Assembly (NCBI RefSeq): GCF_001634285.1
Contig: NZ_CP015438.1
Span: forward strand, 492,501 to 556,500
Direction: 5' to 3'
Length of the DNA stretch: 64,000 bases
Source of the DNA: Anoxybacillus amylolyticus
Lineage (GTDB): Bacteria; Bacillota; Bacilli; Bacillales; Anoxybacillaceae
Shown here in pieces: positions 15,628 to 24,247 of this stretch. The translations under genes and the position numbers were made by a program. The notes under the pieces were generated by a model that was given only the letters and a program-made list of their open reading frames with translations, did not search any database and was not told the DNA's origin. Numbering within the stretch: position 1 is the first letter of the stretch; each line of letters begins with the position of its first letter.

Positions 15628-16443
15628 ATGAGAATCAATCATAATATTGCAGCTCTTAACACTTACCGCCAACTAACATCGGGTACAAGCGCAGCAGCTA
15701 AAAACATGGAGAAGTTATCTTCTGGTCTTCGCATCAACCGTGCCGGCGATGACGCAGCAGGTCTTGCGATCTCTGAAAAAATGCGCGGTCAAATTCGCGG
15801 GTTAGATATGGCTGCGAAAAACTCTCAAGATGCGATTTCTTTAATCCAAACTGCAGAGGGCGCATTGAATGAAACTCATGCGATTCTTCAACGCATGCGT
15901 GAACTAGCAGTTCAAGGTGGTAACGATACAAACACAACTGCAGACCGCAACAACATTCAAGACGAGTTAAATCAATTATTGTCTGAAATCGACCGCATTT
16001 CTAACACAACACAATTTAACACTAAAAACTTGTTAGACGGTTCATTTATTGGCACATTCCAAGTAGGTGCAAATGATAATCAAATTATTTCATTGTCTAT
16101 TAACTCAATGAGCACTGGTTCAGGCGCTCTTAATGTGGCTGGTATTTCTGTTGGTTCAAACGCTTTATCGAGCCAAGCTATTGCATCGATTGATAACGCA
16201 ATTAGCGCGGTGTCTAAAGAACGTTCTAAACTTGGTGCATATCAAAACCGTCTAGAGCACACTATTAACAACTTGTCAACATCATCGGAGAACTTGACTG
16301 CTGCTGAATCTCGCATCCGCGATGTAGACATGGCAAAAGAAATGATGGAATTCACGAAGAACAACATCCTTACTCAAGCAGCACAAGCGATGCTTGCGCA
16401 AGCTAACCAACAACCACAAGGCGTTCTTCAATTACTTCGCTAA
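15628..16443 (+). CDS. hag: Flagellin
   Basis: Flagellin polymerises into the filament. The 271-residue protein has conserved D0/D1 helices at both ends (MRINHNIAALNTYRQL, SSGLRINRAGDDAAGLAISE, and NILTQAAQAMLAQANQQPQG to LLR) but a very short variable part (about residues 140-195), smaller than the 304-residue B. subtilis protein. The surface segment is rich in Ser, Thr and Asn and could accept O-linked sugars, which fits the glycan genes downstream. Strong ribosome site and typical highly-expressed codon choice. CsrA and FliW probably control its translation. Confidence 0.97.
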   Translation: MRINHNIAALNTYRQLTSGTSAAAKNMEKLSSGLRINRAGDDAAGLAISEKMRGQIRGLDMAAKNSQDAISLIQTAEGALNETHAILQRMRELAVQGGNDTNTTADRNNIQDELNQLLSEIDRISNTTQFNTKNLLDGSFIGTFQVGANDNQIISLSINSMSTGSGALNVAGISVGSNALSSQAIASIDNAISAVSKERSKLGAYQNRLEHTINNLSTSSENLTAAESRIRDVDMAKEMMEFTKNNILTQAAQAMLAQANQQPQGVLQLLR

Positions 16444-16452
16444 TATAACCAA

Positions 16453-16528
16453 GTCCCTCTTTTTAGAAGAGGGACGTTTAAAAAAGTATCGTGTCTTTCC
16501 TACGATAAGAATGACACGATATTTTTTT
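16453..16528 (+). terminator. Double terminator after hag
   Basis: First hairpin GTCCCTCT/AGAGGGAC (16453-16475); second TATCGTGTC (16487-16495) with GACACGATA (16513-16521) followed by seven T. Together they should stop most hag transcription before the glycan island. Confidence 0.85.
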
Positions 16529-16558
16529 AAACGAGTTAATTAAAAAGGGATGTGTGCC

Positions 16559-18505
16559 ATGAAGCCATTACTATCGTTATGTATAATTGTGAGAAATGAA
16601 GAGAAGGTATTACAACGTTGTCTTGATTCCGTGCATGGTATTGTCGATGAAATTATTATTGTTGATACTGGGTCAACTGATTCCACAAAAGAAATTGCTC
16701 TAAAGTATGTAGATAAAATATATGATTTTGAGTGGACAAATAGCTTTGCGGATGCCCGAAATTATGCACAAAATCAAGCAAGCGGGGAATGGATTTTAGT
16801 TCTTGATGCAGATGAGTATGTTGATAGGGAGAGCCTGCAACAACTAATGACAATATTAAAAAACTCAAAGGAAAATATAGATGGTTATGATGTGACAATC
16901 TATAACTTCATGGGTACGTATGGGGAGCGTGTCCTTCAGCATAAAAGTACAAGAATATATCGGAATAGCCCTCATATTCGCTATTATCGCTCCATTCACG
17001 AACAACTACAAAAAAATGGTAATCATGAATTAACGACAGAAATGATTCCTTTTATTATTTATCATTCAGGATATATGACTCAAACTGTCAAAGAAAAGAG
17101 AAAGAATGAACGTAATGCCCCGTTAATTGAAAAGGAATTGAATTTTTCTAATAGTAAAGGTTTTGATTACTTTAATTTGGCAAATGAGTACCTCTCTAAA
17201 GCTGAGGTAGAAGAAGCTCTAAAGTATTACCTAATGGCTTATAAGTTGAAACCTGATTTTAGATTTAGTTGGGTTTCAATTTGTATTGTGCAAATTATTT
17301 TGTGTTTGAAATATTTAGAAAGATTTAATGATGCGTTAAATGTTATAAGCGATGCCGAGCATATTTACAGTGAAACTCCTGATTTCAAATATTTAAGAGG
17401 CGAAATTTATTATTTGCAGCATAGATACGATGACGCCTTAGAAGTTTTATCAGAGCTAGTAAACAATAAACATAAGTATCAAAAATTTATAAAGAGTATC
17501 GAGTATTTAGAGTATGATCCGCATATTTTACTTGGGCATATTTATAAACATAAAGGAAATCTACAAGAAGCCGTCCATCATTATACGAGTGCATTGTCTA
17601 TAAATAATAAGAGTTACGAATCCTTATATCATGTTTTAGGCTTGTTGGCTAAATGTCATTCTGGAGATGAGGTTATCCAATTTTTAGAAAGACGAAATTG
17701 GTTTACTAATGAAAGGGATATATTGCTTTTATTAAGAGTTGCTCTTAACTTAGGCCTAGAAGCGATTACTGAATATTATGTTTCAAAGTTAAAAGAAGAA
17801 TACGTTAGAAAAGGATTCGAAATTAAACTAAATATTTTAAAAGGAGAATATGAAGAAGCAATTACACAATTACTAAATGGTTCTTTATATTCTTTAGAAA
17901 CTTATATAAAAAATGGTTGCTTAGATTTGTACGATGTTTTGATTGCTTCATTAATTTCCGGAAGATTAGAGGTTGTTCAATTGCTAATCACTATAGTTGG
18001 AGATGAAAAGGAAAGAGAGTTTTTGAAATTTATTATTCAAGACTCGGATTGCGTTCCGGAACAAAGTTTTTATCTTCATTTAATCGAGCGAACCATTCAA
18101 CTGCAAAAATATGACCTATTCGAGCAATTAATTGGTTTGCGAAATCAATTTAGCAACAAAATTAATCTTTATCTTGGACATTTGCTGCATCGTTATGAAT
18201 TTATTGAAGTAGCTCTTGGATTTTACCAAAGCATTGAAGACTTCAATGCTTTGGATGCAGATGGTTTTGTTAATATAGTTGAAGGCCTAGCCATGAAGGA
18301 ACAGTTTGCAGAAGCCATTCAATATGGGTTGTTAGCCATCAATCTCGGTCATCATGATTTTCGATTATATAAATATGTGTTGGAACTGATGAAACTAAGT
18401 GGGATGCAAGAAGAACGCCTTACTATTTTACAGGAGGCTAAAAACATTTACCCTGACAGCAAATGGCTTATACAGCAGAGGGAATTAAGAGGGAGACTTA
18501 TATGA
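16559..18505 (+). CDS. Family 2 glycosyltransferase with TPR-like C-terminus
   Basis: The N-terminal 230 residues form a GT-A fold of family 2: SLCIIVRNEEKVLQRCLDS, IIIVDTGSTDSTKEIA, then the metal-binding VLDADEY. Such domains use nucleotide sugars. The remaining 400 residues are helical repeats of TPR type (LKYYLMAYKLKP, LLGHIYKHKGNLQEAVHHYTSALS), usually protein-binding. There is no membrane segment. This layout is common in protein glycosyltransferases. I start at the second ATG because AAAAAGGG is adjacent to the first and 9 bases from the second. It is the first gene after hag, so flagellin is the obvious candidate target. Its N-terminal domain is paralogous to the last gene of the island. 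Base composition is more AT-rich than the flagellar genes. Confidence 0.82.
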   Translation: MKPLLSLCIIVRNEEKVLQRCLDSVHGIVDEIIIVDTGSTDSTKEIALKYVDKIYDFEWTNSFADARNYAQNQASGEWILVLDADEYVDRESLQQLMTILKNSKENIDGYDVTIYNFMGTYGERVLQHKSTRIYRNSPHIRYYRSIHEQLQKNGNHELTTEMIPFIIYHSGYMTQTVKEKRKNERNAPLIEKELNFSNSKGFDYFNLANEYLSKAEVEEALKYYLMAYKLKPDFRFSWVSICIVQIILCLKYLERFNDALNVISDAEHIYSETPDFKYLRGEIYYLQHRYDDALEVLSELVNNKHKYQKFIKSIEYLEYDPHILLGHIYKHKGNLQEAVHHYTSALSINNKSYESLYHVLGLLAKCHSGDEVIQFLERRNWFTNERDILLLLRVALNLGLEAITEYYVSKLKEEYVRKGFEIKLNILKGEYEEAITQLLNGSLYSLETYIKNGCLDLYDVLIASLISGRLEVVQLLITIVGDEKEREFLKFIIQDSDCVPEQSFYLHLIERTIQLQKYDLFEQLIGLRNQFSNKINLYLGHLLHRYEFIEVALGFYQSIEDFNALDADGFVNIVEGLAMKEQFAEAIQYGLLAINLGHHDFRLYKYVLELMKLSGMQEERLTILQEAKNIYPDSKWLIQQRELRGRLI

Positions 18506-20574
18506 AAACAAGTATCATTATTCTCACTCATAATCAACTTGACTATACAAAGCAATGTATCGAAAGCATTAGAAAATACACAAACGAAAAAAGCTATGAA
18601 ATCATTGTTGTTGACAACCACTCTACTGATGGAACAGTAGAGTGGTTGAAACAACAACGCGACATCCAAGCCATTTTTAATGATGAAAATTTGGGGTTTC
18701 CGAAAGGCTGCAATCAAGGAATAGAGATTGCATCAGGAGATAATATTCTGCTTTTAAATAACGACACAGTCGTAACGAAAAATTGGCTTGATAATTTGTT
18801 AATATGCCTGTATAGTTCTGATGATATTGGGGCGGTCGGACCCATAACCAACTCGGCAGCATATTATTCAACGATTCCGGTGAACTATACATCGATTGAT
18901 GAAATGCATCGGTTTGCCGCAGGCTATAATGTTTCTAACCCTAATAAATGGGAAGAAAGGTTAAAATTAATTGGTTTTTGCATGTTAATGAAAAGAGAGG
19001 CTGTAAATAGAGTAGGATTTCTTGATGAACAGTTTACGCCGGGGAATTTTGAGGATGACGATTACTCGGTCCGCTTACGCAAAGCAGGATACCGTTTGAT
19101 GCTCTGTAAAGATACGTTTATTCACCACTACGGAAGTGTATCGTGGAAAAAGGATGTTAATGCCTATTCTCGCGTTTTGACTGAAAATGAGAAGAAGTTT
19201 AAGGAAAAATGGGGAACAGATTCGAATTCATATCGAGTGGACTGTGAAATGGTGGAATGCATAAAGGCGCGTAAAGACGAAGCACTTTGTGTGCTTCATA
19301 TTGGTGCTGGATCAGGCGGTACTTTGTTGAAAGTGAAAAATGAGTATCCACTTGCCCAATTATATGGTGTTGAGAAAAATCCATTTTCAATTGAAGAGGC
19401 AAGCAGGTTCGCGATCATGACTGACAGCTTTGAGCATCATGACATCATTGATCGGGAGTTTGATGCCATTTTATTTAGCGGCGACACTTTTTTGCTAGAT
19501 AAAAGGCTGCTTCAATTTATTGTAAGGCATCTTAAAGAGAATGGATTGTTTATTGCGAAGCTTCCTAATATTGGCCATTGCTTAGTGATACAGGACTTAT
19601 TAGACGGCGGTAACCCTGTTTTGGATCGTAATATGTACAGTTTTTCACAAATTTACTACCTGTTAAAAGAAGCGGGATTCCGAACCTCTATCTCTGGACT
19701 AAAGCCTTTTATTAGCGACAGCCAGCAGCATTTTATGGATCAGTTAGCGACTATATATGGAGATAGTGTTCGTCCGATGCTGGAGTCCAGCTACTTTTTA
19801 GTGGCTGCACAGTTTGAAAATCGTCAACTCTTATCCTTACTAGATGAGCTTATGTCTGGGAAAAACGTATGGGCAGAATTACAGAATTATTTGCCAGAAC
19901 AAATTATTACCACAATTAAAGAAAATAATCATAATTCATTGGATGTATTGAATCGATTGGCAATTGAAAATTTTGCAGCTGGACATCATGAACATGTTTT
20001 ACCTTATTTGCACGCTGCTTTTGAAATGGAACCAGATCATGCGGATACCCTTTATAATTTAGCTTTTGTGCTGAATTCGTATGGAGAGAAAGAATTGGCT
20101 AACCGATATTTGTCCTTCATTAAAAATCCGGATGAAGAGGTTCAAAAGTTGTTTGAGGAAATTAATGAAAAGCCGCTGAAAAACGTTCAAACGCTTACAT
20201 TTTTGTTGCGTCGATTGGAGTTCGAGGTTGATTTAGAAGAAACGAAACAAGCAATTGTGCAGGAATTAAGGGGAAATGAAATTGATGAAACGCTTATAAA
20301 AGAAGTATTGAACACATGCATCATCGACAAAATTAAAGTGCTTCAGTCCCTTGCGATAATTTGTTTTGAGCACGGGTTGCACGAACATGTTTTGCCTTAT
20401 TTTCATGTTGCTTACGACCTTGATCCAACGAATGGAGATACTCTTTACAATTTAGGTTATGTACTGCTTTATTATGGGGAATACGAATTGGCAGAAAGAT
20501 TCTTACAGCAAATTCAGCAGCCTGATGAACAAGTATTAGATTTATTAAAGGTTGCAAGAGGAGAGTCTTTGTAA
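18502..20574 (+). CDS. Three-part protein: glycosyltransferase, methyltransferase-like domain, TPR pair
   Basis: The 690-residue protein begins with a family 2 glycosyltransferase (SIIILTHNQLDYTKQCIE, IIVVDNHSTDGTVEWL, LLLNNDTVV; about residues 1-250), of the rhamnosyltransferase-like type. A class I SAM-methyltransferase-like region follows (LHIGAGSGGTLLKVK at about 275-289, later FDAILFSGD and LKENGLFIAKLPN). The C-terminal 200 residues hold two similar TPR blocks, HHEHVLPYLHAAFEMEPDHA and LHEHVLPYFHVAYDLDP, evidently an internal duplication. The start overlaps the previous stop (ATGA). It may both add and methylate a sugar on a protein target, but whether the middle domain is active cannot be told. 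Confidence 0.8.
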   Translation: MKTSIIILTHNQLDYTKQCIESIRKYTNEKSYEIIVVDNHSTDGTVEWLKQQRDIQAIFNDENLGFPKGCNQGIEIASGDNILLLNNDTVVTKNWLDNLLICLYSSDDIGAVGPITNSAAYYSTIPVNYTSIDEMHRFAAGYNVSNPNKWEERLKLIGFCMLMKREAVNRVGFLDEQFTPGNFEDDDYSVRLRKAGYRLMLCKDTFIHHYGSVSWKKDVNAYSRVLTENEKKFKEKWGTDSNSYRVDCEMVECIKARKDEALCVLHIGAGSGGTLLKVKNEYPLAQLYGVEKNPFSIEEASRFAIMTDSFEHHDIIDREFDAILFSGDTFLLDKRLLQFIVRHLKENGLFIAKLPNIGHCLVIQDLLDGGNPVLDRNMYSFSQIYYLLKEAGFRTSISGLKPFISDSQQHFMDQLATIYGDSVRPMLESSYFLVAAQFENRQLLSLLDELMSGKNVWAELQNYLPEQIITTIKENNHNSLDVLNRLAIENFAAGHHEHVLPYLHAAFEMEPDHADTLYNLAFVLNSYGEKELANRYLSFIKNPDEEVQKLFEEINEKPLKNVQTLTFLLRRLEFEVDLEETKQAIVQELRGNEIDETLIKEVLNTCIIDKIKVLQSLAIICFEHGLHEHVLPYFHVAYDLDPTNGDTLYNLGYVLLYYGEYELAERFLQQIQQPDEQVLDLLKVARGESL

Positions 20575-22187
20575 TGAATGACAAAAAAATTGCCTTTATT
20601 TGTTGTGTTAATAATCGAGCTTTATATGAAGAATCTGTACGGTATGTAAAATCTCTTCATGTGCCAGTGGGATATGAAATTGAATTAATTGCTATCGAAG
20701 GTGCTTACAGTATCACTTCAGGATACAATCAAGGAATGAGGCAGACAGATGCAAAGTATAAAGTGTATTTGCATCAGGATGTGTTTATAGTTAACAAAAA
20801 TTTCTTATATGATATTATTGCTCTTTTTGAAAAGTATCCTAAATTAGGGTTGATTGGAGTAGCTGGGGCTAAAACAATTCCAAAAAACGGTGTTTGGTGG
20901 GAGAGCACGCAACGATTTGGCAAGGTTTATGACAGTCATACTGGGGAAATGAAGTTATTAAGTTTTAAAGATACAGAACTAGATTATGAACCTGTTCAAG
21001 CGATCGATGGTTTAATAATGGTTACTCAATACGACATTCCATGGCGGGATGATTTGTTTACGGGCTGGCATTTTTATGACCTTTCGCAATGTCAAGAGTT
21101 TTGGCTAGCGGGTTACGAGGTAGGGATTGTACGCCAAAATGAGCCATGGTGCATACACGATTGCGGTATAGTGAATGTGAAAAATGGTTTTGATAAGTAT
21201 AGAAGAAAATTTATGGACGTCTATGGAGAAGAAGTCCGGAGATTAAATAAACAGTTTTTGCCTCTTGTGAGTGTGTTAATCCCTACTTATAATCGTCCGT
21301 ATTATTTTGAACTTGCTTTACAAAGCGTACTAAATCAAACTTATGAAAATATTGAGATCATTGTGTGCGATGATAGTACAAATGATGGGGTGAAAAATGT
21401 AATAGAGCCTTATTTAAAGAAATACAGTCACATTAAATACTATAGAAATGATCCGCCATTGGTAGCCGGAAATTTTGATCGCTGTTTTGAGTTAGCTAAA
21501 GGTCAATATATTAATTATTTAATGGATGACGATTTGTTTCATCCAGAAAAAATAGAAAAGATGATTCAGTATTTTGAAACTCATAAAGATGTGATACTTG
21601 TTACATCGTATAGAAAATTGATTGACGAAAACGGATATGAGCTACCTGATTTGCCAACTACTAAGAAACTTTTTTATGAAGATACGATTATTGACGGAAA
21701 AGTACTGGGAGATTATATGCTTAAAAATAACGTTAATGCCATAGGGGAGCCAACGACTGTGCTATTTAAAAAGCAACATTTGTGCGAGACCTTTGGGCAT
21801 ATTAATGGCCGAAGAGTCCCAATACTTAATGATTTGACATCGTGGATATTGCTCTTAGAGAAAGGAAAGGCTGTATATATATCTGAACCATTAAGTTACT
21901 TTAGGCAACATCCCGGTCAAAATCAAAAATCATTAAAGTTTGCCAAGAATGCGATAGGAGATTGGATATACTTAATAACACAATCGCGTAACAAAGGTTT
22001 TTTAGCAGTTGAAACGGATTATAAGCTGGCATTGAATAACGTGCTCAAAACGGCTCACTATGTCCTACAATTGTATATTAATGAGTCTCAAACAAATTTG
22101 CTTGATTACGAAGAATTGAAGTCCAACTTTGAAATACTAACTACTGAAATTGTAGGAAACGTTCAAAAAACCGATATTCAATGTTAG
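20574..22187 (+). CDS. Tandem glycosyltransferase (StrF-like plus family 2)
   Basis: The 537-residue protein contains two transferase-like domains. The first (1-230) starts KKIAFICCVNNRALYEES and has VYLHQDVFI and GLIMVTQYDIPWRDDLFTGW, a pattern of the StrF-like glycosyltransferase group. The second (about 235-460) is a clear family 2 domain: VSVLIPTYNRPYYFELALQS, IIVCDDSTNDG and YLMDDDLFHPEKI with the metal-binding aspartates. It ends with a helical tail. The start shares one base with the previous stop (TAATG), so it belongs to the same transcript. Two domains suggest two linkages or a processive role; the sugars are unknown. Confidence 0.82.
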   Translation: MNDKKIAFICCVNNRALYEESVRYVKSLHVPVGYEIELIAIEGAYSITSGYNQGMRQTDAKYKVYLHQDVFIVNKNFLYDIIALFEKYPKLGLIGVAGAKTIPKNGVWWESTQRFGKVYDSHTGEMKLLSFKDTELDYEPVQAIDGLIMVTQYDIPWRDDLFTGWHFYDLSQCQEFWLAGYEVGIVRQNEPWCIHDCGIVNVKNGFDKYRRKFMDVYGEEVRRLNKQFLPLVSVLIPTYNRPYYFELALQSVLNQTYENIEIIVCDDSTNDGVKNVIEPYLKKYSHIKYYRNDPPLVAGNFDRCFELAKGQYINYLMDDDLFHPEKIEKMIQYFETHKDVILVTSYRKLIDENGYELPDLPTTKKLFYEDTIIDGKVLGDYMLKNNVNAIGEPTTVLFKKQHLCETFGHINGRRVPILNDLTSWILLLEKGKAVYISEPLSYFRQHPGQNQKSLKFAKNAIGDWIYLITQSRNKGFLAVETDYKLALNNVLKTAHYVLQLYINESQTNLLDYEELKSNFEILTTEIVGNVQKTDIQC

Positions 22188-22269
22188 AGTGCAGATATTG
22201 TCTAAAGATTCCTAATCCACATCAGCTTTTTAAAATTAGCATATGTTCAATTTGAGAAATAAATATATA

Positions 22270-22291
22270 TAAGTTGCAATAAAGAATTTCC
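22270..22291 (+). repeat. Short sequence shared with the 47-kb repeat
   Basis: TAAGTTGCAATAAAGAATTT and following CC match 19 of 22 bases with 47234-47255. It lies in the 224-base AT-rich gap before the formyltransferase gene; otherwise that gap shows no gene. Confidence 0.45.
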
Positions 22292-22411
22292 GATTTTTCG
22301 TTTCCGTTTTTATCTCAATACGAGCTGATATGGTATAACGTGGAAGGTAGTAAGCTGGATGTAAAACAAAATTAGATGACGATTTACTTATAAAAAGGGG
22401 TCGACTTGTAA

Positions 22412-23281
22412 TTGAAAAAATATCTTTTCGTTGGAAACAGGGTTGGGGTTTTGAAATTTTTAATAGAATCTGGGTATCACATCGAGAAAATACTTATTCC
22501 TACTTTCAACTATGTTCAAACATACCTAGATAAAACAGGTACAAAATATGAAATATTTCATAATAAAAACGAGCTTTTATCAAAAATTATAAATACAGAT
22601 TTTGATGTTTTAGTCTCAAATGGTTGCCCATTTATACTGCCTGTTTCCCAGCTCAAAAAAGGGCATCAGATCTTTGTTAATATTCATCCCTCATACTTGC
22701 CGGATTTAAGGGGGAAAAGCCCGATTAATGGAGCGATCCTGTTTAATAAAGATCCGGGGGCGACATGCCATATAATGGATGATGATATTGATTCAGGTGA
22801 TATTATTTCACAAGTTAAATTTCATTATAGTGATGATTTAGACTTAGGATTGCTATATAAACTATGTTTTATCGCTGAAGTTGACGCGTTTAAAGAAGCT
22901 ATTCGAGTGAACTTTTCCCCGAAAAAATCACAGATAATTGGAGAGAACTATATTTATTTTTCAAGTTCTCACAGCGATTTACTCATCAATTTTGATGATA
23001 GTGCTGAGAAGATTTGCAAGCAAGTCAAGGCTTTTGGCGTTAGATCGCAGGGGGCACGATTTACTTTCAAAAATCAAGAGTTTATTGTATTAGAAGCGCG
23101 TGTTATTACAAACAAGTATCTTTTGTCAAAATTAGATGATTATAAAAACTTACAGATAGCGTTTATTTATGACGATAACATTGTCTTTAGAAAGGATGGT
23201 AAGTTTGTAAAATTCGGAAAAATTATAGGAAAGATACATTATTTGGAGGAAGGCGACATATTGAAAAATGAGTTTAAATAG
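22412..23281 (+). CDS. Sugar N-formyltransferase-like protein
   Basis: The 289-residue protein has the formyltransferase fold shared with Met-tRNA formyltransferase. The catalytic triad is visible: Asn90 and His92 in FVNIHPSYLP, and Asp127 in DDDIDSGDII. LPDLRGKSPINGAI forms the substrate loop. It would transfer formyl from 10-formyl-tetrahydrofolate. With an aminotransferase and rmlAB nearby, the likely acceptor is a dTDP-amino-deoxy sugar, as in the VioF/FdtF group; the exact sugar is inference. The C-terminal 90 residues resemble the OB-type domain of this family. A TTG start with AAAAAGGGG upstream is used. The gene is flanked by repeat sequence on both sides and is more AT-rich than its surroundings, suggesting a separate insertion. 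Confidence 0.78.
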   Translation: MKKYLFVGNRVGVLKFLIESGYHIEKILIPTFNYVQTYLDKTGTKYEIFHNKNELLSKIINTDFDVLVSNGCPFILPVSQLKKGHQIFVNIHPSYLPDLRGKSPINGAILFNKDPGATCHIMDDDIDSGDIISQVKFHYSDDLDLGLLYKLCFIAEVDAFKEAIRVNFSPKKSQIIGENYIYFSSSHSDLLINFDDSAEKICKQVKAFGVRSQGARFTFKNQEFIVLEARVITNKYLLSKLDDYKNLQIAFIYDDNIVFRKDGKFVKFGKIIGKIHYLEEGDILKNEFK

Positions 23282-23330
23282 AACAGCAATTTTGTTTATG
23301 TATATACATGCAACTGGGGAGTTTAACTTG

Positions 23331-23500
23331 TTTTTTCGACTGTCGGAGGCAAGCCAAAGGCTTGCCTGCGTTACGCGTTCGCGTGATAGAGAACCGAACA
23401 ACGAGCCGCTTCCCAGACAAATTTATTTGTCTGGGAAGCGGTGTTGTTGGGTCGCTCGAAAGTCGAAAAATGTTAACACTTCAATGTGCATTTATATAGG
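23331..23500 (+). repeat. Structured repeat element, copy 1
   Basis: A gene-free block in the glycan island. It starts TTTTTTCGACTGTCGG and ends AGTCGAAAAATG-TTAACACTTCAATGTGC-ATTTATATAG, which also ends the copy near 47.4 kb. Inside are hairpins AGGCAAGCC/GGCTTGCCT, TTACGC-gttc-GCGTGA, and a perfect 17-bp stem at 23406-23441 that is absent from the other copy. The arms TTTTTCGACT and AGTCGAAAAA can close the whole unit. No protein is encoded that I can support. Confidence 0.7.
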
Positions 23501-23514
23501 AAGCGGGGATGTTT

Positions 23515-24216
23515 GTGAAAATAGCAATTATGCAGCCTTATTTATTTCCCTATATTGGATATTTTCAGCTTATCCACACTGTTGATGTATTTGTGTTATA
23601 TGATGATGTTCAGTTTATTAAAAAGGGATGGATTCATAGGAATAGGCTGTTAGTCAACGACAAAGACTATCTATTTACATTAAGTTTGCAAAAATCGCCA
23701 AGAGAAACGATTATTAAAGAAAAATTTTTTTCCGACCAGTTTGATTATGAAAAAGGAAAGCTATTGCAATTAATTGAGCATAGCTATCGGAAAGCCCCCT
23801 TTTTTAACGAGGTGTATCCTCTTATACAGCATATTATAAGCCATCAGGATCGAAATGTATGCTCTTTTATATATCAATCGTTAGTAGCGATTTGTGGTTA
23901 TTTGGAAATAAAGACTCGTTTTATTTTTTCGTCTGAAATCAATAAAAATAATGCGTTAAAAGGTCAGGAAAAAATTATCGAAATTAATAAATTATTGAAA
24001 TCTGATTGCTATATTAATCCTATCGGGGGTACAGAGCTTTATTCTAAAGCGAGATTTAGGGAAGAAGGTTTAGAGCTTTATTTTTTAAAACCTAAACTAA
24101 TACAATATAAACAATTCGGTGCTGAATTTATTCCATGGTTGTCGATCATTGATGTGTTAATGTTTAATTCCAAAGATATCGTGAAAAATTTTCTTAATGA
24201 GTACCAATTAATTTAG
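23515..24216 (+). CDS. WbqC-like protein
   Basis: The 233-residue product begins KIAIMQPYLFPYIGYFQLI, followed by DDVQFIKKGWIHRN, the signature of the WbqC family. Such proteins recur in O-antigen and dTDP-amino-sugar clusters, but their reaction is not established to my knowledge. A GTG start is preferred, since it gives the standard MKIAIMQP beginning and GCGGGG sits 6 bases upstream; the ATG two codons earlier is possible. Its ribosome site lies at the very end of the repeat, so the repeat provides part of its leader. Confidence 0.82.
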   Translation: MKIAIMQPYLFPYIGYFQLIHTVDVFVLYDDVQFIKKGWIHRNRLLVNDKDYLFTLSLQKSPRETIIKEKFFSDQFDYEKGKLLQLIEHSYRKAPFFNEVYPLIQHIISHQDRNVCSFIYQSLVAICGYLEIKTRFIFSSEINKNNALKGQEKIIEINKLLKSDCYINPIGGTELYSKARFREEGLELYFLKPKLIQYKQFGAEFIPWLSIIDVLMFNSKDIVKNFLNEYQLI

Positions 24217-24247
24217 TATAAACTAAAACAGTGAGGAATCAGTTTGG

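Noticed and set aside
22188-22411. Possible riboswitch ahead of the formyltransferase gene.
   Set aside because: The stretch is AT-rich without a recognisable aptamer or terminator; only the short repeat match could be supported.
23268-23585. A plus-strand reading frame of about 100 residues after the formyltransferase gene.
   Set aside because: It runs through the structured repeat and its hairpins, overlaps the WbqC-like gene and has no protein-like composition.
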